Shown here: piece after piece, positions 19,001 to 25,819 of the stretch
Layout: the number at the start of each line of letters is the position of its first letter
Numbering within the stretch: the first letter of the stretch is position 1
Source: Collimonas arenae
Lineage (GTDB): Bacteria > Pseudomonadota > Gammaproteobacteria > Burkholderiales > Burkholderiaceae_D
Reading direction: 5' to 3'
DNA length: 64,000 nucleotides
Assembly (NCBI RefSeq): GCF_001584165.1
Contig: NZ_CP013233.1
Coordinates: 3,852,620 to 3,916,619, forward strand
Notes under the pieces: generated by a model
The model's database searches: none
Seen by the model: the letters and a program-made list of their open reading frames with translations, nothing else
Told to the model about the DNA's origin: nothing
Made by a program: the position numbers and the translations under genes

Positions 19001-19938
19001 GACAATTGGGCGACATTGACGGCGTCGCCCTGATTGACGCCTGGCGCCACACCCGTGATCGTGCGGGTACCGACGTTGACTTCCCCTAAAGAGTTTTGTG
19101 CCGCCGTCAAGCCATAGGCCGTGTAACCGCTTTGAGCGCCCACGGTAGTTGCCGAGCCGGCGCCAAGCGCCACGCTGTTGGCGTTAGTTACAGTCGCTCC
19201 AGTGCCGATGGCAACGCCACTGGTCGCTGCGACTGCCACGTTCGATAACTGCCCGATCGCGACCGACATCGCGGCCGTCGCATTTGCACCGCCGGAACCA
19301 GTACCAGATCCACCGCCAATAGCGACAGCTGAGGAACCGCTGGATATGGCATCGTCGCCCAATGCAAAGGCGCCAACTCCGGTCGCCTTGGAACCGGAGC
19401 CAATTGCGGTTGAACTGCCGCCAACAGCTGTTGCCGAAGCGTTATTACCAATAGCAATGCTGTAGGAAGTGGAGGCGTTTGCGCCACTACCAAATGCGAC
19501 AGAAGAAGCGCCGCCTGCGCTTGCCCCAACCCCGACGGCACTGGCCCCTGCACCGACTGCGACCGCCCCCGATCCGATGGCGACTGCACTCGAACCGCTT
19601 GCATTGGCACCTGATCCAATGGCAGTTGCACTCGAACCGCCAGCGTTGGCGCCAGAACCGAGTGCTGTACCGCCCGTAGAATTTGCCGCGGCAGCTTGCC
19701 CCGTGCCGCCGGTCACACTGCCAATGGCAATACCAGTTCCGTTGCCAGCACTTCCTCCTCCGGCGGTATAACTCGCATGCGCAGCCGACATCATCAGCGT
19801 CGTCGCGCCAAGCACCGCTGCAGCCACCACCGCTCCCACCTTCGAGCTGCTGCGTTTGCCCCGCGCCGCCGTATTCTCGGAGACGGCAACCCAAATGCCG
19901 AGTGCTTCGTTGTAGACGGTGCGGTAAATTTTATTCAT
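10048..19938 (-). CDS. giant trimeric autotransporter adhesin (YadA-like, type Vc secretion)
   Basis: A 3296-residue surface fibre predicted to trimerise and export itself. Order: extended signal peptide (MNKIYRTVYNEALGIWVAVSE, then a hydrophobic segment ending AHA near residue 56); YadA-type head of ~225 residues with SVAIGSGA / AIGSGAxA units; a neck (GVAPGVNQGDAVNVAQL, ~295-315); stalk 1 (~315-1083); an insert with VQYDNSAHTSVTLGG and a second neck (~1086-1125); stalk 2 (~1125-2807); a second head with a neck (~2807-2900); a short stalk 3; a third head containing two cysteines; and a C-terminal beta-barrel anchor of ~75 residues ending GFSVGYGFKWK. The stalks consist almost wholly of Ser, Thr, Leu, Gly, Asn, Ala, Val and Ile in 11-, 14- and 18-residue units. 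The expected role is adhesion or autoaggregation; the ligand is unknown. Confidence 0.95.
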   Translation of the reverse strand: MNKIYRTVYNEALGIWVAVSENTAARGKRSSSKVGAVVAAAVLGATTLMMSAAHASYTAGGGSAGNGTGIAIGSVTGGTGQAAAANSTGGTALGSGANAGGSSATAIGSGANASGSSAVAIGSGAVAVGAGASAVGVGASAGGASSVAFGSGANASTSYSIAIGNNASATAVGGSSTAIGSGSKATGVGAFALGDDAISSGSSAVAIGGGSGTGSGGANATAAMSVAIGQLSNVAVAATSGVAIGTGATVTNANSVALGAGSATTVGAQSGYTAYGLTAAQNSLGEVNVGTRTITGVAPGVNQGDAVNVAQLSTVSGSLSSGLSTTNSNVTSLSTGLSTANSTVTSLSTSASTGITSLSTGLSTANSNMTSLSTSTSTGISTSRVAETSLSTGLSTTNSNVTSLSTSTSTGITSLSTSASTGITSLSTSTSTGITSLSTGLSTANSNVTSLSTSTSTGISTSRVAEASLSTGLSTANSNVTSLSTSASTGITSLSTSASTGITSLSTGLSTTNSNVTSLSTSASTGITSLSTGLSTTNSNVTSLSTSASTGITSLSTSASTGITSLSTGLSTINSNVTSLSTSASTGITSLSTGLSTTNSNVTSLSTSASTGIASLSTSASTGLSTTNSNVTSLSTSASTGITSLSTSASTGITSLSTGLSTANSNVTSLSTSASTGITSLSTGLSTTNSNVTSLSTSASTGITSLSTSASTGITSLSTGLSTANSNVTSLSTSTSTGISTSRVAETSLSTGLSTTNSNVTSLSTSASTGIASLSTSLSTGLSTTNSNVTSLSTSASTGITSLSTSASTGITSLSTGLSTVNSNVTSLSTSASTGITSLSTSASTGITSLSTGLSTVNSNVTSLSTSASTGITSLSTGLSTTNSNVTSLSTSASTGITSLSTSASTGITSLSTGLSTANSNVTSLSTSASTGITSLSTSASTGITSLSTGLSTANSNVTSLSTSASTGITSLSTSASTGLSTTNSNVTSLSTSTSTGITSLSTSASTGITSLSSGLSAANSNVTSLSTSASTGITSLSTSTSTGISTSRVAEASLSTGLSTTNGNVTLLSTSASTGIASLSTGVANSVQYDNSAHTSVTLGGVGAAAPVTLTNVAPGVNSTDAVNFSQLSSLSTSSSTGLSTATSGISSLSTGLSTTNSSVTSLSTSASTGLSTATSGITSLSTGLSTTNSNVTSLSTSASTGITSLSTGLSTATSGITSLSTGLSTTNSNITSLSTSTSTGITSLSTGLSTTDSNVASLSTSTSTGLSTATSGITSLSTGLSTTNSNVTSLSTSTSTGLSAATSGITSLSTSASTGITSLSTGLSTATSGITSLSTGLSATNSNVTSLSTSASTGITSLSTGLSTATSGITSLSTGLSATNSNVTSLSTSASTGITSLSTGLSTATSGITSLSTGLSTTNSNVTSLSTSASTGLSAATSGITSLSTGLSTTNSNVTSLSTSASTGITSLSTGLSTATSGITSLSTGLSTTNSNVTSLSTSASTGITSLSTGLSTTDSNVTSLSTSTSTGLSTATSGITSLSTGLSTTNSNVTSLSTSASTGITSLSTGLSTATSGITSLSTGLSTTNSNVTSLSTSASTGLSTATSGITSLSTGLSTTNSNVTSLSTSASTGITSLSTGLSTTDSNVASLSTSTSTGLSTATSGITSLSTGLSTTNSNVSSLSTSASTGITSLSTGLSTTDSNVSSLSTSASTGLSTATSGITSLSTGLSTTDSNVASLSTSTSTGLSTATSGITSLSTGLSTTDSNVSSLSTSASTGLSTATSGITSLSTGLSTTNSNVTSLSTSASTGLSTATSGITSLSTGLSTTDSNVTSLSTSTSTGLSTATSGITSLSTGLSTTDSNVSSLSTSTSTGLSTATSGITSLSTGLSTTNSNVSSLSTSASTGITSLSTGLSTTDSNVSSLSTSASTGLSTATSGITSLSTGLSTTNSNVTSLSTSASTGLSTATSGITSLSTGLSTTNSNVTSLSTSASTGLSTATSGITSLSTGLSTTNSNVTSLSTSASTGITSLSTGLSTVNSNVTSLSTSASTGITSLSTGLSTATSGITSLSTGLSTTNSNVTSLSTSASTGITSLSTGLSTTDSNVTSLSTSTSTGLSTATSGITSLSTGLSTTNSNVTSLSTSASTGITSLSTGLSTTDSNVSSLSTSASTGLSTATSGITSLSTGLSTTDSNVASLSTSTSTGLSTATSGITSLSTGLSTTDSNVSSLSTSASTGLSTATSGITSLSTGLSTTNSNVTSLSTSTSTGLSTATSGITSLSTGLSTTNSNVTSLSTSTSTGLSTATSGITSLSTGLSTINSNVTSLSTSASTGITSLSTGLSTTDSNVTSLSTSASTGITSLSTGLSTATSGITSLSTGLSTTNSNVTSLSTSASTGITSLSTGLSTTDSNVASLSTSTSTGLSTATSGITSLSTGLSTTNSNVSSLSTSASTGITSLSTGLSTTDSNVSSLSTSASTGLSTATSGITSLSTGLSTTNSNVTSLSTSASTGLSTATSGITSLSTGLSTTNSNVTSLSTSASTGITSLSTGLSTTDSNVASLSTSTSTGLSTATSGITSLSTGLSTTNSNVTSLSTSASTGLSTATSGITSLSTGLSTTNSNVTSLSTSASTGLSTATSGITSLSTGLSTTDSNVTSLSTSTSTGLSTATSGITSLSTGLSTTNSNVTSLSTSASTGITSLSTGLSTTDSNVASLSTSTSTGLSTATSGITSLSTGLSTTNSNVASLSTSTSTGLSTATSGITSLSTGLSTVTSNVTSLSTGLSTATSGITSLSTGLSTTNSNVSSLSTSVSNLQGSGVANYFKADGAMNGTDDATVAPGTRSVAIGANANATGLNSVALGAGSTDGGLNNVVSVGSAGNERRIVNVAAGIQNTDAVNVSQLNSLSTATSTGLNSLSTGLSSTNSNVSSLSTSTSTGLSSANSGINSLSTGLSTSVSSVGSLSTGLSGTNSNVSSLSTSTSTGISSLSTGISSLSTGLSQVTSLSSGLSNITNGTNSLSTSLTSLVDASKNATANGATLGGTTIGASNGDGTVQTRGTSGTAINNVVAATCTSVSGVDSTGSGLCAQATKDGATAIGSNAQATDTNTTAVGFRALASQAGSVAIGYNARATGDPTVAIGNNALASGNDAVAMGAGAQATANNSVALGAYSVANQANTVSVGSTGSERRITNVAAGINPTDAVNVSQLNNVQNQIGNIQRIAYSGIAMSMAMNGAVMPPLDAGEKGVGVGIGSYQGYAALALQFKAISKTGNSAWGAGVSSTGNNTGFSVGYGFKWK
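11515..16560 (-). repeat. adhesin stalk 2: coding tandem repeats
   Basis: About 5 kb of degenerate tandem repeats encoding ~1680 residues. The units are SLSTGLSTTNSNVT (14), SLSTGLSTATSGIT (14), SLSTSASTGIT (11) and SLSTSTSTGLSTATSGIT (18), i.e. 42, 33 and 54 bases. All are multiples of three, so gain or loss of units keeps the frame. Confidence 0.9.
16690..18990 (-). repeat. adhesin stalk 1: coding tandem repeats
   Basis: About 2.3 kb of tandem repeats encoding ~770 residues. The 11-residue SLSTSASTGIT and 14-residue SLSTGLSTTNSNVT units dominate, with interspersed units carrying STSRVAE, the main source of charge in the stalk. It is separated from stalk 2 by a non-repetitive VTLGG/neck insert encoded at about 16560-16690. 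Confidence 0.88.
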
Positions 19939-21530
19939 GTTTGGCTCTATGTAAAAATTAGTTCGGCTCGCGACAAGGGATCAGACTGATCGCGCAAGCG
20001 AGATCACATGGAAACGACGAATGCAAAAAACGGAAAGACTGTGGGCAGTGATGAGCGGGGGAACGACCACCCGTCATCGAGCGACTGCTGCTATGGCGTC
20101 ATACTGATAACTGACCGACCATCGGTTGCTGCACAACCGGACCAGTGCAGCCCCAGTCGTGCGCCTACGCCAGACAACACATGGAAAATGAGCAGGAACA
20201 ACCGTTTGAAGTGATTGCGCCAGCTTCGATTTGGCGCAAGGTCCCTTCCCTGCGCCGACCGGCTGTTCGCGCCAGACCACATGATTTGCCTTGTTCATGC
20301 TCACCCTTGATATGTAGTTTTTATATTTGCAAAAAACCCTGCCAATTCGCATCAAGGGGAACAGCGCGGAACTACTCGGTTTTCGCGTCAGATCCTGATT
20401 CAAAAATTAGGGATTCAAGCGTCTTGCAAGCCGGGCGAATAATCTCACCGTTCTTGCCTCAATTTTTTTAATTAACAATATTTAACTTTAGGTAACAATT
20501 GTTGATGTAACGACTTCTGTTTCTCGCCTCTTTCCCAGCATGACCACCGCTAAAACAGATACGCAATCTGCAATATTTCGGTTTCAACTTTCCAGAAAAC
20601 AGTACAAAAAAACAATTTTTTATTCAAAAAACACCATGAGACCCACGCGCAATGCTTTAACTGTCTACCCGACGATTTGATCCCTGCCTATCAAAAAGCG
20701 GTGCACAAAACCTTTGAAAATTATCATTTCAGCACATTCGCTTTTCGTGGTTTGTGTGATGACGGCCTGCGATTCGCTACTTTTTTAACATCATTGGATG
20801 TCAAATATCACCGTTTTACTAATGTGCCAAATGTTAATTTCATTTTATATTTATGTCATCTAAATAAGTTCCCGTAAGTCGCAAATAAACAACGGAAAAA
20901 ATCATATATGACTAAAGAAAATTAAGACAAGATTTGGCCAAGTTGAACAAAAAAAGACCATTCGGACACAAAAACATTTCATAAGTCATTGTAAAAATTG
21001 ATAATTTTATGCTATTCCCATAACTTATATCAAAAATCAATAGTTTCCAAAATGGAAAATAACTTTGTCGAAAATAACTGAAAAAAATAATTTCGTGGCC
21101 GAAAAAAACAAATGACTCACGGCATCTATTTCCAACTGGAAATGATAAATATGTTTCTCAAAAGAAAATTATCAAACAACAAAGGAATGTAAAAGCCGGA
21201 GATTTTACAATTACAGAAAATTGGCTGTGACATTGCAAAACAACAACATTGCGGTACCAGCATATCAACGGATTAAATGACAACTATTGATTGACTTGGA
21301 CATCCGAGAGAAACGCGTGCCTTGAGATAGCACTGTTTGATGTCAATAAAACAGCTATTGATACAGGTCTGCCATCCTTCCTGGAGGATGGCACCGATAC
21401 AACAATCGGAATACCGCGCGACAACAAGCTGGAAATGTAAAATTCGCCAAGAATCTGCAGGGAGTTGGTGAAAAACCGTCAATGAACAACTGTCAAATCA
21501 GCTGTCAAATTTCGCGCCGCTGCGCACAAG
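19939..21530. other. AT-rich 1.6-kb region upstream of the adhesin gene
   Basis: No gene is supported; the longest frames (about 66-110 codons) lack start signals and protein-like character. The first ~350 bases have ordinary composition and probably hold the adhesin leader and promoter. From about 20440 to 21250 the sequence is strongly AT-rich, with many A and T runs. A 9-base-stem hairpin (TGCCATCCT / TGGATGGCA type, 21370-21393) and two copies of CTGTCAAAT (about 21489-21512) lie toward the rbgA side. Confidence 0.55.
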
Positions 21531-21570
21531 AAAAAAGCCCGCAACAACCTGAGGTTGTTCGCGGGCTTTT
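21531..21570 (-). terminator. rho-independent terminator of rbgA
   Basis: A near-perfect stem GCCCGCAACAACCT / GGTTGTTCGCGGGC (21537-21566). On the minus strand it is followed by TTTTTT. It lies 24 bases after the rbgA stop codon. Confidence 0.9.
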
Positions 21571-21589
21571 AACCGTCTTGGCAGGAGAC

Positions 21590-22525
21590 TTACTTTGCGT
21601 CGTCCTGATCTTCGTCGCTAGCCGCAGCAGCATCGGCCTCAGCCTGTCTTTGCGCCAGCTCTTCCTGATAACGGGCCAGCAGCGCAGCGCGCGTCTGCGG
21701 AGTTTCCAGACTGATGCGCCCGAGCGCGCCGGTCCGGTAATCCTGTAACAGGGTGTGCGCTGCTTTTTCCAGGTCCAGATCACCGCCCTTGAGACGGAAT
21801 CCGCGACGGGTGGCCACCCCCTCAATCACGCTCACGCCGTCAATCCCGTCGGTCTTGAGGCCATAGCGCGCCGCCAGCAGGGGCGCATAACGGACCAACA
21901 ACAAATCGGCCAGGAAAGTGGCAACTTCTTCCTCGATCAATGCATTGCTGCCGATTGCATGGCTGGCTGCCAACATCAAGCCGTCGCTCGGATGGGCGAT
22001 CTTTGGCCACAGCATGCCAGGCGTGTCGATCAACACCATGTTGTTACCCAAGTACAAACGCTGCTGCACCTTGGTCACCGCCGGCTCATCGCCGACAGCC
22101 GCGACGCGGCGCTTGAGCAAGGCGTTCATCAACGTCGACTTGCCGACGTTGGGAATCCCCATGATCATCATGCGCAACGGTTTCAGCGGCGTGCCGCGAT
22201 GCGGCGCCAGCGCCAGGCACAAACCCGGTATCTTGGCGACATCGGACGGCTTCTTGCAGCTCAGGGCAACCGCTTGTACATTTTTTTGCGCGTTGTAATA
22301 GCTGATCCAGGCCTGGGTGGCGACAGGATCTGCAAGATCACTCTTGTTGAGAATTTTCAGGCAAGGGCGCTGGCGATGCAGGCGCAACTGCTCGATCATG
22401 GGGTTGCAACTGGCTTGCGGCAAACGCCCATCGAGCACTTCGATCACGAGATCGACCTTCTCCATAGCTTCCGCCGCCTTCTTGCGGGCGGCGTTCATGT
22501 GACCGGGGAACCATTGTATGGACAT
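21590..22525 (-). CDS. rbgA: ribosome biogenesis GTPase RbgA/YlqF
   Basis: A 311-residue circularly permuted GTPase. The G4 motif NKSD (60-63) precedes G1 GIPNVGKST (123-131) and G3 DTPG (167-170), the hallmark of the YlqF/RbgA family, which acts late in 50S ribosomal subunit assembly. It starts MSIQWFPGHM as family members do. The C-terminal ~25 residues are Asp/Glu/Ala-rich and not conserved. It ends at a clear terminator and is probably transcribed apart from the HDAC-like gene 130 bases upstream. Confidence 0.95.
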   Translation of the reverse strand: MSIQWFPGHMNAARKKAAEAMEKVDLVIEVLDGRLPQASCNPMIEQLRLHRQRPCLKILNKSDLADPVATQAWISYYNAQKNVQAVALSCKKPSDVAKIPGLCLALAPHRGTPLKPLRMMIMGIPNVGKSTLMNALLKRRVAAVGDEPAVTKVQQRLYLGNNMVLIDTPGMLWPKIAHPSDGLMLAASHAIGSNALIEEEVATFLADLLLVRYAPLLAARYGLKTDGIDGVSVIEGVATRRGFRLKGGDLDLEKAAHTLLQDYRTGALGRISLETPQTRAALLARYQEELAQRQAEADAAAASDEDQDDAK

Positions 22526-22656
22526 GCGTTGTCTTGTCTGGCGAAAATAAACCGCTATTGTACGGACTTATTCCTGTTCCACCGCAAAGCGCGTAGCTAA
22601 AGAAGGCCTGGCGTAAGCCTGCATCGGGCCTCATCCAGGCTTCTGGACACTCTCTG

Positions 22657-23595
22657 TCACTCGAGATCAGCCAATACTTTCAAATGAGCAACCACACTGC
22701 GGCCCAGTGCAGACAGATCGTAGCCCCCTTCCAGACAGCTGACGATCCGCCCCTCCGCATGCTGGGCGGCTACGCGCATGACCTGCCGCGTCAGCCAGGC
22801 ATAATCTGCCTCGACCAATCCCATCTGCGCCATGTCGTCTTCCCGGTGCGCATCGAATCCGGCTGAGACGAATACCATTTGCGGGCGATGTGCATCCAGC
22901 GCAGGCAGCCACTTCTCGGTCGCCAGCTGGCGCACCACGCTGCCGTCGCTATAGGCCGGCACTGGGACATTGACAGCATTACCGCCAGCCGGTTCGGCGC
23001 CGCTGAATGGGTAAAACGGGTGCTGGAAGAAACTGACCATCAACACCCGCGGATCCTGCGCAAATATCTCCTCGGTGCCGTTGCCGTGATGCACATCGAA
23101 ATCGACTATCGCGACCCGTTCCAGCCCGTGCATGTCCAGCGCATGGCGCGCCGCTATCGCAACGTTATTGAACAGGCAAAATCCCATCGACGTGGTCGAC
23201 GTTGCATGGTGCCCCGGCGGGCGAACCGAACAGAATGCGTTGTCGATCTCGCCCTTGATCACGGCATCCGTTGCCGCCAACGCAGCACCCGCCGCCCGCA
23301 ATGCCGCCTGCCAGCTGTAGCCGTTGATCAGGGTGTCAGCATCCAGCGGATAGCAACCAGGCTTGCCAGTCAGCGCCAGGCTATGCTCCCGGACCAGCCC
23401 AATCATCGCAGCACTGTGCACCCGCGCCAGATCGCTCTCCTGTGCCAACGGCACGCTACGGTAGTCCAGCAGTTGATCAATCCGGCTGGCGATCAATTGG
23501 TCCTCGATCGCCTGCAGCCTGGCCGGCGATTCCGGATGCCATGATCCCATCTCATGCAGCTTGCAATCGGGATGCGTATAGAAAGCAGTAGTCAC
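22657..23595 (-). CDS. histone deacetylase-family amidohydrolase
   Basis: A 312-residue zinc-dependent deacetylase of the HDAC/AcuC/acetylpolyamine amidohydrolase superfamily. The paired active-site histidines are in RPPGHHA (H129-H130). Zinc ligands fit DFDVHHG (D167, H169) and SAGFDAH (D248), and CLEGGYDL supplies the catalytic tyrosine. Bacterial members remove acetyl groups from small molecules or proteins; the substrate here is unknown. It is divergent from the moxR operon across about 215 bases. Confidence 0.92.
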   Translation of the reverse strand: MTTAFYTHPDCKLHEMGSWHPESPARLQAIEDQLIASRIDQLLDYRSVPLAQESDLARVHSAAMIGLVREHSLALTGKPGCYPLDADTLINGYSWQAALRAAGAALAATDAVIKGEIDNAFCSVRPPGHHATSTTSMGFCLFNNVAIAARHALDMHGLERVAIVDFDVHHGNGTEEIFAQDPRVLMVSFFQHPFYPFSGAEPAGGNAVNVPVPAYSDGSVVRQLATEKWLPALDAHRPQMVFVSAGFDAHREDDMAQMGLVEADYAWLTRQVMRVAAQHAEGRIVSCLEGGYDLSALGRSVVAHLKVLADLE

Positions 23596-23810
23596 TTGAT
23601 TTCGCCAAAGGCCTTTCTTAAATGTACCCCGGCATCAACACCGGGCATCGCATTTGCGTCTCCAACATCCAATCCATAGTGTACCCAAGAAAGGAGTGAT
23701 GCCAAGACTATGCGCTGTTACTCCGTTGTTTCTCTTGACGGAAATCAAGCCTACTCCTAAAACTTCTCACATTTCCAAAAAGGAACTAGGTTAATTTCAG
23801 GGAAGTTTGT

Positions 23811-24782
23811 ATGATTCTTCTCCACAGTGTCACACCAATCAACAGAACAACAGAAAAGCCCATGTTCGCGAAAATCCACGCAGTTGCAAAGCAGGTCAAC
23901 CAGGTTGTCGTCGGCAAGGACCATCAAATCCGGCAAGCGCTGGTATGCCTGCTGGCAGGCGGCCATTTGCTGATCGAAGATGTCCCGGGCGTCGGCAAGA
24001 CCACCTTGGCTCACGCGCTGGCCATTTCGCTTGGGCTGCGTTTCAATCGCCTGCAATTCACCAGCGATCTGCTGCCGGCGGATGTAGTCGGGATTTCCGT
24101 GTTTGACCGTGAAAAGACGAGCTTTGTCTTTCATCAAGGCCCGGTGTTCACGCAAGTGCTGCTAGCCGACGAAATCAATCGGGCCACACCGAAAACGCAA
24201 TCGGCGCTGCTGGAAGCAATGGAAGAGCGCCAGGTCACGGCGGAAGGTATCACCCGCGACCTGCCGGATCCATTCTTCGTCATCGCCACTCAAAATCCTG
24301 CGCACCAGGTCGGCACCTTTGCCTTGCCGGAATCGCAACTCGACCGTTTCCTGATGTGTCTCTCACTCGGCTACCCTGACGCCGCTGCCGAGCGCGCGTT
24401 ACTGATGGGTGAAGACCGTCGCGTCCTGCTGAAATCCATGCCGCCGGTGATGCAACCGGCTGAATTGATCGAAGCCCGGCAGTCATTGAAACAGATCCAT
24501 ACATCAAGCAAGCTGATCGACTACGTACAGGCACTGGCGCATGCATCGCGCCAGAATGGTCTGTTTGCCGAAGGCATGAGCCCGCGTGCAGCGATTGCAT
24601 TGTTGCAGGCTGCCCGCGCCTGGGCGGCACTGGAAGGCCGTAACCATGTGATTCCGGAAGATGTCCAGGCGGTGCTGGTGCCGGTCACCGCCCACCGCCT
24701 GCGCCCGCTCAAATCGCACACCGGCAGCGCGCTTGGCGGTCGCGACCTGGTGCTGCAGTTGATGAAGTCGGTTGCGGTTTAA
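23811..24782 (+). CDS. MoxR-family AAA+ ATPase
   Basis: A 323-residue MoxR ATPase, a class thought to act as a chaperone for complex assembly. Walker A GVGKTT is at ~60-65, Walker B VLLADEINRA follows, and the sensor segment FFVIATQNPAHQVGTF is typical. ATG 23811 has AGGGA 7 bases upstream; the conserved region starts at the in-frame ATG 23862 (MFAKIHAVAKQV). It heads an operon with a DUF58 gene and a transglutaminase, a widely conserved trio. Confidence 0.93.
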   Translation: MILLHSVTPINRTTEKPMFAKIHAVAKQVNQVVVGKDHQIRQALVCLLAGGHLLIEDVPGVGKTTLAHALAISLGLRFNRLQFTSDLLPADVVGISVFDREKTSFVFHQGPVFTQVLLADEINRATPKTQSALLEAMEERQVTAEGITRDLPDPFFVIATQNPAHQVGTFALPESQLDRFLMCLSLGYPDAAAERALLMGEDRRVLLKSMPPVMQPAELIEARQSLKQIHTSSKLIDYVQALAHASRQNGLFAEGMSPRAAIALLQAARAWAALEGRNHVIPEDVQAVLVPVTAHRLRPLKSHTGSALGGRDLVLQLMKSVAV

Positions 24783-24817
24783 GGCGCTGCGCATTATCGT
24801 CTCGGTCGACTACCCCT

Positions 24818-25819
24818 ATGCTGACCTCACTACGCAAAAAAATCCGGCATTGGCTGAACAAGTCATTGTTTCAGCTGCGCGAAGCTGAACCGGGGGAGGT
24901 CTTCCTGACCCAACGCCGCGTGTTCATCGTGCCGAGCCGGCCCGGCCTGGCATTTGCCGTGACCCTGGTGCTATTGTTCCTGGCATCCATCAATTACAAC
25001 CTCAGTCTCGGCTTTGCTTTGACCTTTCTGCTGGCGGCATGCGCAGTCATCGACATGCACCTCACGTTCCGCAACCTGGCCTATCTGCATCTGTCCGCCG
25101 GCAAGGTGGCGCCCGTGTTTTCCGGCGAAGACGCGTTGTTCGAGCTGCACGTGATCAATCGCCGCAAACACCCTCGCTATGCAATCTGGCTGGGCTTTAT
25201 TGGTCGCGGCTTGCCCGCGCTGGAGCAACCGGTCGATATTGCCGCCCATGCCGCTAGCAACGTAACGCTGGCGGTGACCACCAGCGATCGCGGCTGGCGC
25301 CCGGCTCCCAGGATTCGTCTGCAAACCCGTTTCCCGCTTGGTCTGTTGCGGGCCTGGAGCTACTGGCAACCGGATTGCCGGGCGTTGGTCTATCCGCAAC
25401 CTGAATCGTCGGCATCGGTGCCGCCACTGCCGCTGGCGCCCATGGAAAGAAGCGACGGCAACGGTTCGGCCGGCCACCAGGATTTCGCCGGCATCCGCAC
25501 CTATCAGTCCGGCGATTCGCTCAAGCACTTTGCCTGGCGCCAAATCGCCAGGCTGGATACGGACGATGACGCCAAACTGATCGTCAAGCAATTCGAGGGA
25601 GGAGCGGTGAGCGATCTGCTGATCGATTACGTCTCCCTGCCCTACGGCATGGATATCGAAGCGAAGCTGTCGCGCATGACGCGCTGGATACTGGAAGCGG
25701 AAGCGCGCCAGTTGCCCTATGCGTTTCGTCTCGGGGACACGCATTACGAGGCGGCGATCGGTCCCGCTCATCGGCAAGCGTGCCTGCGTGCGCTGGCACT
25801 ATATGAAGGTGTGGCATGA
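24818..25819 (+). CDS. DUF58 (VWA-like) membrane protein
   Basis: 333 residues. Two membrane segments near the N-terminus (about residues 45-85, GLAFAVTLVLLFLASINYN and LGFALTFLLAACAVIDM) are followed by a periplasmic or cytoplasmic domain. The DUF58 signature FAGIRTYQSGDSLKHFAWR lies about two thirds along. DUF58 proteins regularly accompany MoxR ATPases, and the domain resembles von Willebrand factor A modules. It lies 35 bases after moxR and overlaps the next gene by 4 bases (ATGA). Confidence 0.9.
   Translation: MLTSLRKKIRHWLNKSLFQLREAEPGEVFLTQRRVFIVPSRPGLAFAVTLVLLFLASINYNLSLGFALTFLLAACAVIDMHLTFRNLAYLHLSAGKVAPVFSGEDALFELHVINRRKHPRYAIWLGFIGRGLPALEQPVDIAAHAASNVTLAVTTSDRGWRPAPRIRLQTRFPLGLLRAWSYWQPDCRALVYPQPESSASVPPLPLAPMERSDGNGSAGHQDFAGIRTYQSGDSLKHFAWRQIARLDTDDDAKLIVKQFEGGAVSDLLIDYVSLPYGMDIEAKLSRMTRWILEAEARQLPYAFRLGDTHYEAAIGPAHRQACLRALALYEGVA

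Noticed and set aside
20677-20877. 66-codon frame in the AT-rich region upstream of the adhesin
   Set aside because: No ribosome-binding site and no recognisable character; chance frame.
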